Source: Ruegeria sp. R14_0 (GTDB lineage Bacteria > Pseudomonadota > Alphaproteobacteria > Rhodobacterales > Rhodobacteraceae). Taken from it: a stretch of DNA of 64,000 nucleotides. Under the pieces are notes generated by a model. The model was not told the origin of the DNA, did not search any database, and saw nothing but the letters and a program-made list of their open reading frames with translations. Position 1 is the first letter of the stretch. Each line of letters opens with the position of its first letter. The DNA is taken from assembly GCF_017743975.1 (NCBI RefSeq), contig NZ_JAGHRC010000003.1:372001-436000 (forward strand), written 5' to 3'. Positions 1 through 9,345 of this stretch are shown here, piece by piece. Made by a program: the position numbers and the translations under genes.

Positions 1-4
1 GGGA

Positions 5-676
5 CTAAGCCGCCACACCGATCAACTGAGCGACCACATCCGGCAGATCGTCGAAGTGATGCAACAGCGCTTCGGGTTCCAAGGCAGCCATATCTTCGCC
101 CGAGGGTCCGAACGTCACCAGAACCGAAGGAACACCCGCGGCCCGCGCTGTATTTCGGTCGGTATCTGAATCTCCAATCAAGACACAAAGGTCAGGATGG
201 CCCCCTGCCCGGCGCGCCGCCTCACGCAAAGGTTCGGGATCAGGCTTGCGAACCGGCAGCGTGTCCGCCCCCACTAGCGAGGCGAACTGATCGCGCACCC
301 CAAGTTTGGTCAGCAACTGGTGCGCCAGGGCTTCGGGTTTGTTGGTGCAGATACCAACTCCATAGCCAGCAGATCTCAATTCTTCGACCGCGCCCAACGC
401 ACCGGGATAGAAATGCGTATGGGTATCGATGTCCTTGGCATAAGCCTCAAGCAACATTGGGTAATAGGTCTGCACGGTCGCATCATCATAGGCCCCGACC
501 CGCTTCAGCCCGTGGGTCAGCATCATCCGCCCACCACGCAGGGCAACCCCTGCATCCTCGGTATGCACCAGAACATCCCCATGCCCCATATGCCGGAAAC
601 AGTGGTTGGCAGCCGCCAACAGATCGCCCGACGTATCGGCCAGGGTTCCGTCCAGATCGAAGATGACTGTGCGCAT
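5..676 (-). CDS. gph: HAD-family phosphatase, probable phosphoglycolate phosphatase
   Basis: Predicted 223-residue haloacid-dehalogenase phosphatase. Motif I DLDGT is at residues 7-11, with Asp7 as nucleophile and Asp9 as acid/base. Motif II (CTNK) lies near residue 110, the conserved Lys (RKPDPEP) near 143 and the metal-binding GDSDTD near 170. A helical cap sits between motifs I and II, as in Gph/PGP proteins, which dephosphorylate 2-phosphoglycolate in the cytoplasm. I chose the ATG at 676 because AGGAGG lies just upstream and the family starts there; the frame stays open upstream without family sequence. It is divergent from glmU, with 133 bases between them. A pyrophosphatase or other sugar-phosphate specificity cannot be excluded. 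Confidence 0.85.
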   Translation of the reverse strand: MRTVIFDLDGTLADTSGDLLAAANHCFRHMGHGDVLVHTEDAGVALRGGRMMLTHGLKRVGAYDDATVQTYYPMLLEAYAKDIDTHTHFYPGALGAVEELRSAGYGVGICTNKPEALAHQLLTKLGVRDQFASLVGADTLPVRKPDPEPLREAARRAGGHPDLCVLIGDSDTDRNTARAAGVPSVLVTFGPSGEDMAALEPEALLHHFDDLPDVVAQLIGVAA

Positions 677-809
677 ATTGCCTCCTGATTCGGCGGGTCT
701 TCGCCGCAAGTGTTGCAAACGGCAATCTTGTTTGATGCCCGTACCGCTTGCGCGTTTGAATTCAGCGGATAAAACGGGCCGCAACAAAACACAAAGAGAA
801 ATCGTTTTT

Positions 810-2165
810 ATGAGCACCGCCCTTGTTATCCTTGCCGCCGGAAAAGGCACCAGGATGAATTCGGATACCCCAAAAGTATTACACCCGATCGCCCAGACCC
901 CAATGCTGGTCCACGCAATGCGCGCAGGTGCCGTTCTGTCGCCCGAGCGGACGGTCATCGTCACCGGCCACGGTTCGGAAGCCGTCGCTAAAGTTGCGGC
1001 AGCTGAAGATGAAGCCGCGCAGATCGTGGTTCAGGAAGAACAACTGGGAACGGCCCATGCCGTTGCGCAGGCCCGCGAGGCACTGGCAGGGTTCGATGGG
1101 GACGTCATTGTCCTTTATGGCGATACACCCTTTATCGATCCCAGAACGCTCGAGCGCATGATCGAGGCGCGCGCCTCGTTTGATCTGGTCATGCTTGGTT
1201 TTGATATTGCCGAAGTTCAGCCACGCTATGGCCGGTTGATCATGGACGGCGACAAACTGGTCGAGATCATCGAGTACAAAGATGCAACCGAAGAGCAGCG
1301 CGCCATTCGCTTTACCAATAGCGGGCTGCTTGCCTGCGACGCGAAACAGCTGTTCGAGCTGATCGATGAAGTCAGCAACGATAATGCCTCGGGCGAGTAT
1401 TACCTGACCGAGATCGTGGCGCTGGCCAATGCGCGTGGGCTATCCGCGACTGCAATCAAATGCGACGAAGCCGAGACCCTGGGCGTGGACTCTCGCGCCG
1501 ATCTGGCTGCGGCAGACGCCGAATTCCAGACCCGCGCCCGCAACGAACTGCTGGCCCTGGGTGTGACGTTGATGGCCCCCGAAACGGTTTACCTGGCCGC
1601 CGATACAATTATCGGGCGCGACACGGTCATTGAGCCCAATGTCGTCTTCGGCCCCGGCGTCACCGTTGAAAGCGGCGCAACGATCCGAGCGTTTTCTCAC
1701 CTGGAAGGCTGCCATGTCAGCCGCGGTGCCATCGTCGGCCCTTATGCCCGCCTGCGCCCCGGCACAGAACTGGCCGAGAACACGCGCATCGGCAACTTCG
1801 TCGAAATCAAGAACGCCGAGATCGCCGAAGGCGCAAAGGTCAACCACCTCAGCTATATCGGCGATGCCTCGGTCGGCGCGACGACCAACATTGGCGCGGG
1901 AACGATCACCTGCAACTACGACGGCGTCATGAAGCATAAGACGACTATTGGCGAAAACGTCTTCATCGGCTCGAACACCATGCTGGTGGCACCCGTGACT
2001 GTGGGCGACGGCGCGATGACGGCAACCGGAACCGTGGTCACGCGCGACGTCGAACCCGATGCACTGGCTGTAGGGCGAGCCAAACAAGACAACAAGCCCG
2101 GTTACGCGCGCAAATTGTTTGAAATGCTGAAGGCGAAAAAGGCTCGCCGGAATAAAGGGGCCTGA
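810..2165 (+). CDS. glmU: bifunctional UDP-N-acetylglucosamine pyrophosphorylase / glucosamine-1-phosphate acetyltransferase
   Basis: 451 residues. The N-terminal nucleotidyltransferase domain opens with LAAGKGTRM (residues 8-16), the uridyltransferase signature. The C-terminal half is a left-handed beta-helix of hexapeptide repeats with the NFVEIKN and NIGAGTITCNYDG motifs of the acetyltransferase site. GlmU acetylates glucosamine-1-phosphate and then couples it to UTP, giving UDP-GlcNAc for peptidoglycan and lipid A. The start at 810 follows a purine-rich AGAGAA and begins directly with the family N-terminus; the open frame upstream overlaps the divergent gph gene and is not coding. glmS follows three bases after the stop, so the two are almost certainly co-transcribed. 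Confidence 0.97.
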   Translation: MSTALVILAAGKGTRMNSDTPKVLHPIAQTPMLVHAMRAGAVLSPERTVIVTGHGSEAVAKVAAAEDEAAQIVVQEEQLGTAHAVAQAREALAGFDGDVIVLYGDTPFIDPRTLERMIEARASFDLVMLGFDIAEVQPRYGRLIMDGDKLVEIIEYKDATEEQRAIRFTNSGLLACDAKQLFELIDEVSNDNASGEYYLTEIVALANARGLSATAIKCDEAETLGVDSRADLAAADAEFQTRARNELLALGVTLMAPETVYLAADTIIGRDTVIEPNVVFGPGVTVESGATIRAFSHLEGCHVSRGAIVGPYARLRPGTELAENTRIGNFVEIKNAEIAEGAKVNHLSYIGDASVGATTNIGAGTITCNYDGVMKHKTTIGENVFIGSNTMLVAPVTVGDGAMTATGTVVTRDVEPDALAVGRAKQDNKPGYARKLFEMLKAKKARRNKGA

Positions 2166-2168
2166 TCA

Positions 2169-3992
2169 ATGTGTGGAATTGTAGGGGTATTGGGCGATCA
2201 TGAAGCCGCGCCCACTTTGGTCGAGGCACTCAAACGTCTGGAATACCGGGGTTATGACAGCGCCGGGATAGCCACGGTGAATGACGGTGCACTGGGACGT
2301 CGCAGGGCGGTGGGCAAATTGGTCAACCTGAGTGACTTGCTGGTGCATGATCCCCTGCCGGGAAAATCCGGCATCGGCCACACCCGCTGGGCCACCCATG
2401 GCGCACCATCGGTCACCAACGCGCATCCGCATCAGGCCGGCCCTGTGGCAGTCGTGCATAACGGGATCGTTGAAAACTATCGCGAGTTGCGTGCCGAACT
2501 AGCCGAAAAGGGCATCAGCTTTGTCACGGAAACTGACACCGAAACCGTGGCTCTGTTGACGGAATACTACCTGAAAACCGGCCTGTCCCCAGTTGAGGCT
2601 GCGTTCCAAACCATTGACCGCCTTGTCGGTGCGTTTGCGCTGGCGTTTCTGTTCGATGGCCAGGACGATCTGATCGTAGCTGCGCGCAAGGGCTCTCCGT
2701 TGGCCATTGGCCACGGGGATGGAGAGATGTATGTGGGCTCGGACGCGATCGCGCTGGCACCGCTGACCAATCGCATCACCTACCTTGAAGAGGGCGACCG
2801 CGCCGTTCTAACCCGCACCTCGCTTGAGATCCGCACCGAGTCCGGCGAACTGGCCAACCGCGAGATGCGGCAGATTCAACTGGACCACTCGCAGACCGAA
2901 AAGAATGGTCACAAGCATTACATGGCCAAAGAAATTGCAGAACAGCCCGTAGTGATTGCCGACGCCATCCGGTCTTACCTGCCCAGCGGCGGCGATCAGA
3001 TCGTCTTGCCCGAAGAAGGGTTGGATTTCACCAAGCTGGACCGCTTGACCATGGTGGCTTGCGGAACAGCGTTCTACGCCTGCCTGACCGCGAAATACTG
3101 GTTCGAGCAACTGGCCCAAATGCCGGTTGAGGTCGATATCGCCAGTGAGTTCCGGTATCGCGAACCTCCGATCCCGGGGCGCACACTAGCCTTGTTTGTC
3201 AGCCAGTCAGGCGAAACAGCCGACACGCTGGCCGCACTGCGGTATTGCGAGGGTAAGGCAGACAAGATCGTCTCGGTCGTGAACGTTCCCGAAAGCTCGA
3301 TCGCACGTGAAAGCGATATTGCACTGCCCATTCATGCGGGTGTCGAAATCGGTGTGGCCTCGACCAAGGCTTTCACCTGCCAGCTGAGCGTCTTGCTGAT
3401 GCTCGCGCTCAAGGCCGCAGCGGATCGTGGCACCCTGACCGATGAGGAACTGGCTGATCACTATGCCGCGCTGCGCGGGTTGCCGACTGTTCTGAACACC
3501 GCGCTTGAACAAGGCCCGGCGATCAAGTCCTCGGCACAGCGCCTGTCCGAGGCCCGCGACGTCCTGTTCCTGGGCCGGGGTCTGATGTACCCGCTGGCGA
3601 TGGAAGGTGCGCTGAAACTAAAGGAAATCAGCTACATCCACGCCGAAGGTTACGCGTCCGGAGAGCTTAAGCACGGCCCCATCGCCCTGATCGACAAACA
3701 CATGCCCGTTGTGGTCATGGCTCCGCGCGATGCAGTGTTCGACAAGACGGTTTCGAACATGCAGGAAGTCATGGCGCGCAAGGGAAAAGTCATTTTGGTG
3801 TCGGACGACGACGGGATCGCCGAGGCGGAAGACGGAGTCTGGAGCAGCATCCGAATGCCCCATGTACACACCAGCCTTGCACCGATCCTCTACTCGGTGC
3901 CCGCGCAACTGTTGGCCTATCATACAGCGGTCGCAAAAGGGACGGATGTAGACCAGCCGCGCAACCTGGCAAAATCCGTTACGGTGGAGTGA
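2169..3992 (+). CDS. glmS: glutamine-fructose-6-phosphate aminotransferase (isomerizing)
   Basis: 607 residues, the usual length. After Met removal the N-terminal Cys (MCGIVGVLG) is the glutaminase nucleophile. The class II amidotransferase domain takes about the first 240 residues. Two SIS sugar-isomerase domains follow (FVSQSGETADTLAALR lies in the first), and the protein ends in the family-typical LAKSVTVE tail. It converts fructose-6-phosphate and glutamine to glucosamine-6-phosphate, the committed step to UDP-GlcNAc. AAGGGG about ten bases upstream supports the ATG at 2169. It lies directly behind glmU. I saw no glmS ribozyme upstream, and the three-base spacing leaves no room for one. 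Confidence 0.98.
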   Translation: MCGIVGVLGDHEAAPTLVEALKRLEYRGYDSAGIATVNDGALGRRRAVGKLVNLSDLLVHDPLPGKSGIGHTRWATHGAPSVTNAHPHQAGPVAVVHNGIVENYRELRAELAEKGISFVTETDTETVALLTEYYLKTGLSPVEAAFQTIDRLVGAFALAFLFDGQDDLIVAARKGSPLAIGHGDGEMYVGSDAIALAPLTNRITYLEEGDRAVLTRTSLEIRTESGELANREMRQIQLDHSQTEKNGHKHYMAKEIAEQPVVIADAIRSYLPSGGDQIVLPEEGLDFTKLDRLTMVACGTAFYACLTAKYWFEQLAQMPVEVDIASEFRYREPPIPGRTLALFVSQSGETADTLAALRYCEGKADKIVSVVNVPESSIARESDIALPIHAGVEIGVASTKAFTCQLSVLLMLALKAAADRGTLTDEELADHYAALRGLPTVLNTALEQGPAIKSSAQRLSEARDVLFLGRGLMYPLAMEGALKLKEISYIHAEGYASGELKHGPIALIDKHMPVVVMAPRDAVFDKTVSNMQEVMARKGKVILVSDDDGIAEAEDGVWSSIRMPHVHTSLAPILYSVPAQLLAYHTAVAKGTDVDQPRNLAKSVTVE

Positions 3993-3995
3993 AAA

Positions 3996-4538
3996 ATGGC
4001 CAAGCAATTCCCGGAAATCGACGAGACCCAGCGGAAATTCATCGAAGAACAGCATCTATTCTTCGTTGGCACCGCCGCACCTGACGGACGGGTCAATATC
4101 TCGCCCAAGGGCATGGACTCGCTGCGGGTACTCGGCCCAAACCGGATTGCTTGGATGAACCTGACCGGCAGCGGCAATGAAACTGCCGGTCACCTGCTTG
4201 AAACTGACCGCATGACGCTGATGTGGTGTTCATTTACGACGCGACCTCTGATCCTGCGCACCTATGGCACCGCGCGCACGCTGCATCGGGGTGACGCGGG
4301 CTGGGATGAACTGGCCGAGCTTTTCCCCGATCATCGGAGTGCCCGGCAAATCTATGACCTGGATGTTGATCTGGTTCAGACCTCTTGTGGATATGCGGTG
4401 CCGTTCATGGACTACCGCTCGGATCGCGATACGATGCAGAAATGGGTCGATGGAAAGACGGACGAGCAGATCAAGTCCTACTGGGTCGAGAAGAACCAGC
4501 AGACCATTGACGGAAAACCCACCGGCACCGCAAGCTGA
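3996..4538 (+). CDS. pyridoxamine 5'-phosphate oxidase-fold (PPOX) family protein
   Basis: 180 residues. The N-terminal stretch (HLFFVGTAAPDGRVNISPKG, about residues 24-43) is the split-barrel flavin-binding signature of PPOX-related proteins of the general-stress/FMN-binding type. The family binds FMN or F420; this member has no assigned substrate. The gene starts three bases after glmS, with GGAG from the end of glmS serving as ribosome binding site, so it is probably translated from the same mRNA. A role in amino-sugar synthesis is not implied by the sequence. No signal peptide or membrane segment is visible, so it should be cytoplasmic. Confidence 0.8.
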   Translation: MAKQFPEIDETQRKFIEEQHLFFVGTAAPDGRVNISPKGMDSLRVLGPNRIAWMNLTGSGNETAGHLLETDRMTLMWCSFTTRPLILRTYGTARTLHRGDAGWDELAELFPDHRSARQIYDLDVDLVQTSCGYAVPFMDYRSDRDTMQKWVDGKTDEQIKSYWVEKNQQTIDGKPTGTAS

Positions 4539-4546
4539 ACCCTAAC

Positions 4547-5233
4547 ATGCTTGCGCCCTATCTAGATCAGATCAAAGCTCACGCAGACCCGGATCGCGGG
4601 GAACAGATGGCCGCCTATCACAAGGTCGACAGACCTTATCTTGGGGTGGCCAATCCTGTCCTGAATGATCTGACCAAAGCGTGGCGGCAAGAGCTGGACG
4701 TGCCCGCGCGCGTGGAACTGGCGGGTGCCTTATGGCAGACCAATATTCACGAGGGTCGCGTCGCCGCCGCCAAACTGCTAACGCAGGCCCGCATTCGACC
4801 GGACGATGCCGCGTGGGACTTACTGAAAAGCTGGTTGCCCGATTTTGATGCCTGGGCCGTGGCAGACCACGCCTGTATGGCGATGCAAAAGCGCCTTTCG
4901 GCGGATCCAACCCGTCTGGATCAAGTCGAGCACTGGACAACGTCCGACCATATGTGGACTCGCCGTGCCGCTATGGTGGCCACCCTACCATGGACGAAAC
5001 AGAACCACCCCAAACCGGACGACCTGATGCGGCGCGACCGTATCCTGGGCTGGGCAGCCAGCTATGTGCCGGACCGCGACTGGTTTATTCAAAAGTCCAT
5101 TGCGTGGTGGTTGCGCGAGCTGTCGAAACACGACCCTGATCGGGTGATCGCATTTCTGAATACCCATGGCGCAGACATGAAGCCTTTTGCACGAAAAGAG
5201 GCCGGCAAATTTCTGAAGGGTCAGTTGGAATAG
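4547..5233 (+). CDS. DNA alkylation repair protein, AlkD-like
   Basis: 228 residues made almost entirely of short amphipathic helices, as in the HEAT-like repeat AlkC/AlkD glycosylases that excise N3- and N7-alkylated purines. The segment near residues 95-112 (WDLLKSWLPDFDAWAVADHA) matches the family region around the catalytic Asp and DNA-facing tryptophans, and the C-terminal region (KSIAWWLRELSKHDPDRV) also fits. Length is typical. It begins 8 bases after the PPOX gene and is probably the last gene of the glmU-glmS transcript. Its 3' end overlaps the convergent lipoprotein gene by 13 bases. Function is inferred from family resemblance only. Confidence 0.75.
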   Translation: MLAPYLDQIKAHADPDRGEQMAAYHKVDRPYLGVANPVLNDLTKAWRQELDVPARVELAGALWQTNIHEGRVAAAKLLTQARIRPDDAAWDLLKSWLPDFDAWAVADHACMAMQKRLSADPTRLDQVEHWTTSDHMWTRRAAMVATLPWTKQNHPKPDDLMRRDRILGWAASYVPDRDWFIQKSIAWWLRELSKHDPDRVIAFLNTHGADMKPFARKEAGKFLKGQLE

Positions 5234-5643
5234 ACTTCCAGCTCGACCAGCTCATCAAATGGCAGCAAAAGTGCCCGCATCGCATCCAAGGATAACCGGC
5301 TGCCGCCGCTGGCCGGGCCGGACGCGGGCACCAGCGTGATATAGGCCTGCGCGCCGGTTCGGGGCACGACAACGCGGCCTGTGAATTCAGTCTCGACCAG
5401 CGGAGTTTCCAGCCACCGGCCCGGCGTCGTTGGATCGCCTAGGCTGGCAATTGTGGTCCTTGGGCCGACCCAGCCTGCTGCTGTCGTGGCCGGAACAGGT
5501 TGCGGTTCGACCACGTTTTCTTCGGCAACAGCGGGCGTGCCGTCTTCGGCAGGCGTGTCGCCACCAAAGACGCGATCCGTCGTGGATCGCACTGTTTCAC
5601 AGCCCGCCAGCAAAACACACAAAGTCAAAAGCGAATACCTCAT
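5221..5643 (-). CDS. small predicted lipoprotein of unknown function
   Basis: 140 residues. The N-terminus is a lipoprotein signal with lipobox LLAG-C, cysteine at residue 15, so it should be lipidated and anchored in a membrane, probably the outer one. After the cysteine comes a Pro/Glu/Ala-rich low-complexity stretch (about residues 25-55), then a compact C-terminal part rich in Gly and Val. I do not recognise a catalytic motif. It is convergent with and overlaps the AlkD gene by 13 bases, and is divergent from moaA. Similar short lipoproteins are common in roseobacters; no function is assigned. Confidence 0.65.
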   Translation of the reverse strand: MRYSLLTLCVLLAGCETVRSTTDRVFGGDTPAEDGTPAVAEENVVEPQPVPATTAAGWVGPRTTIASLGDPTTPGRWLETPLVETEFTGRVVVPRTGAQAYITLVPASGPASGGSRLSLDAMRALLLPFDELVELEVYSN

Positions 5644-5733
5644 ACCCCAAACTTATCGCCCCCGGTTCAAGTGCACCAGCGCAAAGCACAGTTCGCCCTT
5701 GTCGCAGGGCGGTTGCCGCTTTACCTATGAGGC

Positions 5734-6741
5734 ATGACAGCTCCGCTTATCGACCCGTTCGCTCGTGCCATCACCTATCTCCGCGTATCCGTCACGGATC
5801 GCTGCGATTTCCGTTGTGTCTATTGCATGTCCGAAGACATGACCTTTCTGCCCAAGAAAGATCTTCTGACACTGGAAGAACTGGACCGCATGTGTTCAAC
5901 CTTTGTGAAGCTGGGCGTCGAAAAGCTGCGCATTACCGGGGGTGAGCCGCTGGTGCGCCGCAATATAATGAGTTTTTTCAATTCGATGACCCGCCATCTG
6001 GAAAGCGGCGCACTAAAAGAACTGACCCTGACGACCAATGGCTCGCAATTGCACCGTTTCGCGGATGACCTGTACGCGGCAGGTGTGCGCCGGGTGAACG
6101 TGTCTCTGGACACTCTGGACGAAGACAAGTTTGCCAAGGTCACCCGCTGGGGTCGCCTGAAACAGGTGCTGAACGGGATCGACGCCGCACAAAAGGCGGG
6201 TCTGCGTGTCAAGATCAACGCCGTGGCTTTGAAAGGGTTCAATGAACCCGAACTGCCCAGGATCACCGAATGGTGTGCCGAGCGTGACATGGACCTGACC
6301 TGGATCGAGGTCATGCCAATGGGCGATATCGGCAACGAAGACAGACTGGACCAGTATTGGTCCCTCAAGGATGTCCGCAAGGAATACGAGAACCACTATT
6401 CCGTGACCGATTTGGCGGAACGAACCGGCGGCCCGGCGCGCTATGTAAGGCTTGAGGAAACGGGCCAGAAAATTGGCTTCATCACACCCTTGTCACATAA
6501 CTTCTGCGAAAGCTGCAACCGCGTGCGCCTGACCTGCACAGGTGAGCTGTACATGTGCCTCGGGCAAGAGGACATGGCCGATCTGCGCGCGCCATTGCGT
6601 GATCATCCCGATACCGAACAACCGCTTGAGGACGCCATTCGCGCGGCGATCAACCTCAAACCCAAGGGCCACGATTTCGACTATTCCCGACAGGCTGTGG
6701 ATGGGCAAATGACCCGCCACATGAGCCATACGGGCGGCTAG
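5734..6741 (+). CDS. moaA: GTP 3',8-cyclase, molybdenum cofactor biosynthesis protein A
   Basis: 335 residues. The radical-SAM cluster motif CX3CX2C is at Cys24, Cys28 and Cys31 in [12 protein letters not shown]. The second, GTP-binding [4Fe-4S] cluster motif CX2CX13C lies near residues 252-269 ([12 protein letters not shown]...C). The protein ends in the Gly-Gly tail that MoaA needs for activity. With MoaC it turns GTP into cyclic pyranopterin monophosphate. The window also encodes a molybdenum hydroxylase (18.2-20.9 kb) that would need this cofactor. No other moa genes are nearby. The 90-base leader is too short for the Moco riboswitch found upstream of moaA in enterobacteria. Confidence 0.97.
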   Translation: MTAPLIDPFARAITYLRVSVTDRCDFRCVYCMSEDMTFLPKKDLLTLEELDRMCSTFVKLGVEKLRITGGEPLVRRNIMSFFNSMTRHLESGALKELTLTTNGSQLHRFADDLYAAGVRRVNVSLDTLDEDKFAKVTRWGRLKQVLNGIDAAQKAGLRVKINAVALKGFNEPELPRITEWCAERDMDLTWIEVMPMGDIGNEDRLDQYWSLKDVRKEYENHYSVTDLAERTGGPARYVRLEETGQKIGFITPLSHNFCESCNRVRLTCTGELYMCLGQEDMADLRAPLRDHPDTEQPLEDAIRAAINLKPKGHDFDYSRQAVDGQMTRHMSHTGG

Positions 6742-6742
6742 C

Positions 6743-8041
6743 ATGCCAAACAGAACTGACCGGCCGACGCTGCTCTACCACCTGTATTGCGGCCTCACTT
6801 CTGTTGCCGCACCTTTGGCATGGCGCACAGTGCGCAAGAAACTACACGCCGCAAACGTCCCCGAGGCACGGCAGCAGGAGCGCCTCGGCCACGCCAGCCA
6901 ACCCAGACCCGACGGCCAATTGATTTGGTTCCACGCGGCCAGCGTAGGAGAGACGCTATCGGTCATCAGCCTGATCAAGCGTCTGGGCGAACGCCTGCCC
7001 AAGGCCCAGTTCCTGATCACGTCAGGCACGCCGACTTCGGCCGCGCTGATTGAAAAACGCATGCCGCCGCGCGCGCGCCACCAATACCCTCCGCTCGATA
7101 CCGCCGCCGCAGTGCGGCGTTTTCTTGATCATTGGCATCCCGATGCCGCGATCTTTGTCGAAAGCGAAATTTGGCCTCGCCTGATCGTCGAAGCATCTCG
7201 CCGAGGAACCCCTCTGGCGCTGCTCAATGCACGTCTTTCCGATCGCTCCGTCGCGGGTTGGAAAAAGCGGCCCGAAACCGCTGGCTTCATTCTGGGCCAT
7301 TTCACACTGTTCCTGACCCAGAACGACAAAACAGCAAAAAACCTGATCGACATGGGTGCGCGCCCCGATCGCGTGCAACCGGGTACCAATCTCAAAGCAA
7401 TGTCAGACCCTTTGCCGGTGGATCAGGCAACACTGGAAGACATACGGCCACAAATCGCCGGTCGTCCGATCTGGATCGCCAGCTCGACCCATGCAGGCGA
7501 AGAGGAAACGGTTCTGGCCGCACATACCGAATTGATGAAACGCTGGCCAGACCTTCTGCTGCTGCTGATCCCGCGGCACCCAGAGCGGCGTGGTGAGGTT
7601 GCCAACCTGTTGAACACCGCCAGCCAAACGGCTGCCTTCCGGTCCAATGGCGACCGGATCACAACGCAAACTCAGGTCTATGTGGCTGACACATTGGGTG
7701 AGACCGGCACATGGTACGCGCTCTGTCCCATCGTGTTTCTGGGCGGTTCACTCAAGGAAATTGGCGGCCACAACCCGTTTGAGCCCGCGCAGGCTGGCGC
7801 CGCTGTGATTACCGGCCCTGGTTATTTCAACTTCGCGGAAACCTTCGCCCCACTGATCGAAAGCGGCGGCGCGATCGAGGTCAAGTCCCCACAACAACTT
7901 GCCAACGCCGTGGCGCATTGGTTGTCAGAAGACAGCGCGCTGGCAACAGCCCGGGCCAGTGCAAAATCTTGCGTGAACACCCAAAAGTCCGCATTGGACG
8001 ACGTGATCGACACCTTGTGCGATACCCTCGACCTCGCCTGA
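6743..8041 (+). CDS. waaA: 3-deoxy-D-manno-octulosonic acid (Kdo) transferase
   Basis: 432 residues, a GT30 glycosyltransferase that adds Kdo to the lipid A precursor at the inner face of the cytoplasmic membrane. Recognisable family segments include WFHAASVGE (about residues 54-62), FVESEIWP near 138 with the conserved Glu, the LNARLSDRS motif, and the C-terminal GGSLKEIGGHNPFEP block that binds CMP-Kdo. A hydrophobic N-terminal segment anchors the protein. The ATG is one base past the moaA stop, so the two genes are translationally close although their pathways differ. The gene is followed by a hairpin element at 8059-8108 that points the other way. Confidence 0.95.
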   Translation: MPNRTDRPTLLYHLYCGLTSVAAPLAWRTVRKKLHAANVPEARQQERLGHASQPRPDGQLIWFHAASVGETLSVISLIKRLGERLPKAQFLITSGTPTSAALIEKRMPPRARHQYPPLDTAAAVRRFLDHWHPDAAIFVESEIWPRLIVEASRRGTPLALLNARLSDRSVAGWKKRPETAGFILGHFTLFLTQNDKTAKNLIDMGARPDRVQPGTNLKAMSDPLPVDQATLEDIRPQIAGRPIWIASSTHAGEEETVLAAHTELMKRWPDLLLLLIPRHPERRGEVANLLNTASQTAAFRSNGDRITTQTQVYVADTLGETGTWYALCPIVFLGGSLKEIGGHNPFEPAQAGAAVITGPGYFNFAETFAPLIESGGAIEVKSPQQLANAVAHWLSEDSALATARASAKSCVNTQKSALDDVIDTLCDTLDLA

Positions 8042-8058
8042 AGGCAGGTGGATCCAAC

Positions 8059-8108
8059 TTCATCTGGCTAAAAATATCCCGGGGAGTGCGAGGGGCTGGC
8101 CCCTCGCA
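8059..8108 (-). repeat. hairpin-plus-tail extragenic element, copy A
   Basis: Read on the minus strand, a perfect 9-bp stem with a 4-base loop (8108-8087) is followed by a short GC inverted repeat and the tail GATATTTTTAGCCAGATG. The tail differs from copy C (36.3 kb) at one position. It begins 14 bases after the stop of the minus-strand amidohydrolase, so it is probably that gene's terminator. It also sits in the convergent gap behind waaA. Two more copies are at 12351-12397 and 36275-36330. Confidence 0.75.
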
Positions 8109-8122
8109 TTGCCCCAGTTTCA

Positions 8123-9286
8123 TCACGCTGCCGGCATCCGTTGTTCAACGATCCCGGCCCACCAGCTGCACCCGGCCGGAATAGCCTCGTCATTGAAATT
8201 ATACTCCGGGTGATGAACCGCCGCGGTATCACCATTGCCCACCAGAATATATGCCCCCGGCCGCTCCTCCAGCATAAAGGCAAAGTCCTCGCCGCCCATG
8301 ATCAAAGGCGCCTCGTCGCAATTGCCGGCAACAGAACGCGCGACATCCGCGGCAAAATCAGTTTGTTCGTTACTGTTCACCATCACCGGATAACCTCGGT
8401 AATAGGTAACATCTGCGGTACCGCCAAAGGTGGTGGCGACGCCCGCGCAAATCTCATGAATTCGTTTTTCCGCCAGGTCACGCATGTCTTCGCTCATGGT
8501 GCGCACGGTCCCTTTCAGCTTCACGCTTTGTGGGATCACGTTGAACGCATTCGAAGACGTCTCGAATGATGTGACAGAAACCACGACCTGGTCCACCGGA
8601 TCCGCATTGCGTGCAGCAATCGTTTGCAATGCCAGAACCGCCTGCGCCGCCATCACGGTTGTGTCGACCGTTTCATGCGGCTTTGCGGCATGTCCGCCCT
8701 TTCCTTCGAAAGAGATATCGAACTGATCCGTTGCGGCGAAGAACGCCCCGGACCGGATGGCGAAGCTGCCCACCGGGCGGCCCGGCCAGTTGTGCATGCC
8801 ATAGACCTCCTGAATACCCCAGCGGTCCATCATGCCGTCCTCGCACATCTCGCGCCCACCGCCGCCGCCTTCTTCGGCGGGTTGGAAGATCACGACAACG
8901 GTGCCGTCAAAATTTCGCGTCTCGGACAGGTATTTCGCGGCCCCCAAAAGCATCGCCGTGTGCCCGTCATGCCCGCAAGCATGCATCGCGCCATCGGTTT
9001 TCGAAGCGTAATCCAGGCCCGTCGCCTCATGGATCGGCAACGCATCCATATCCGCGCGCAGCCCAATCACCTTGCCGCTTGTATCCGCCCGGCCCTTGAT
9101 CACGCCAACAACGCCTGTGCGGCCAATGCCGGTTACGACCTCATCACAACCAAACTCGCGCAACCTTTCTGCAACCAAAGCGCTGGTGCGATGGGTTTCA
9201 AACAGAATTTCAGGGTTTTCGTGAATGTCGCGCCGCCACTCGGTGATCTCACCCTGCAATTCGGCGAACCGGTTCTTGATCGGCAT
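8123..9286 (-). CDS. M20-family amidohydrolase (hippurate hydrolase-like)
   Basis: 387 residues, the usual length for M20D amidohydrolases that cut N-acyl amino acids. The metal-binding motifs are clear: GLRADMDALPI near residue 75 and MHACGHDGHTAM near residue 100, with Cys and His ligands typical of the di-metal site, followed by FQPAEEGGGG with the catalytic Glu pair. The C-terminal GGEDFAFMLEERPGAY supplies the last histidine-region ligands. No signal peptide, so cytoplasmic. It is separated from the upstream MFS transporter gene by about 60 bases on the same strand; a transporter-hydrolase partnership is plausible but unproven. Substrate could be N-acetyl or N-benzoyl amino acids or a related amide. 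Confidence 0.88.
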   Translation of the reverse strand: MPIKNRFAELQGEITEWRRDIHENPEILFETHRTSALVAERLREFGCDEVVTGIGRTGVVGVIKGRADTSGKVIGLRADMDALPIHEATGLDYASKTDGAMHACGHDGHTAMLLGAAKYLSETRNFDGTVVVIFQPAEEGGGGGREMCEDGMMDRWGIQEVYGMHNWPGRPVGSFAIRSGAFFAATDQFDISFEGKGGHAAKPHETVDTTVMAAQAVLALQTIAARNADPVDQVVVSVTSFETSSNAFNVIPQSVKLKGTVRTMSEDMRDLAEKRIHEICAGVATTFGGTADVTYYRGYPVMVNSNEQTDFAADVARSVAGNCDEAPLIMGGEDFAFMLEERPGAYILVGNGDTAAVHHPEYNFNDEAIPAGCSWWAGIVEQRMPAA

Positions 9287-9345
9287 TTTGGTCTCCTAAT
9301 AATAGTTCCTTCGGCCCACAGCCCCTATCTGGGGCCGCTGGCAGT

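Noticed and set aside
5644..5733. Possible molybdenum cofactor riboswitch ahead of moaA
   Set aside because: Only 90 bases separate moaA from the divergent gene and I see no Moco-motif pairing.
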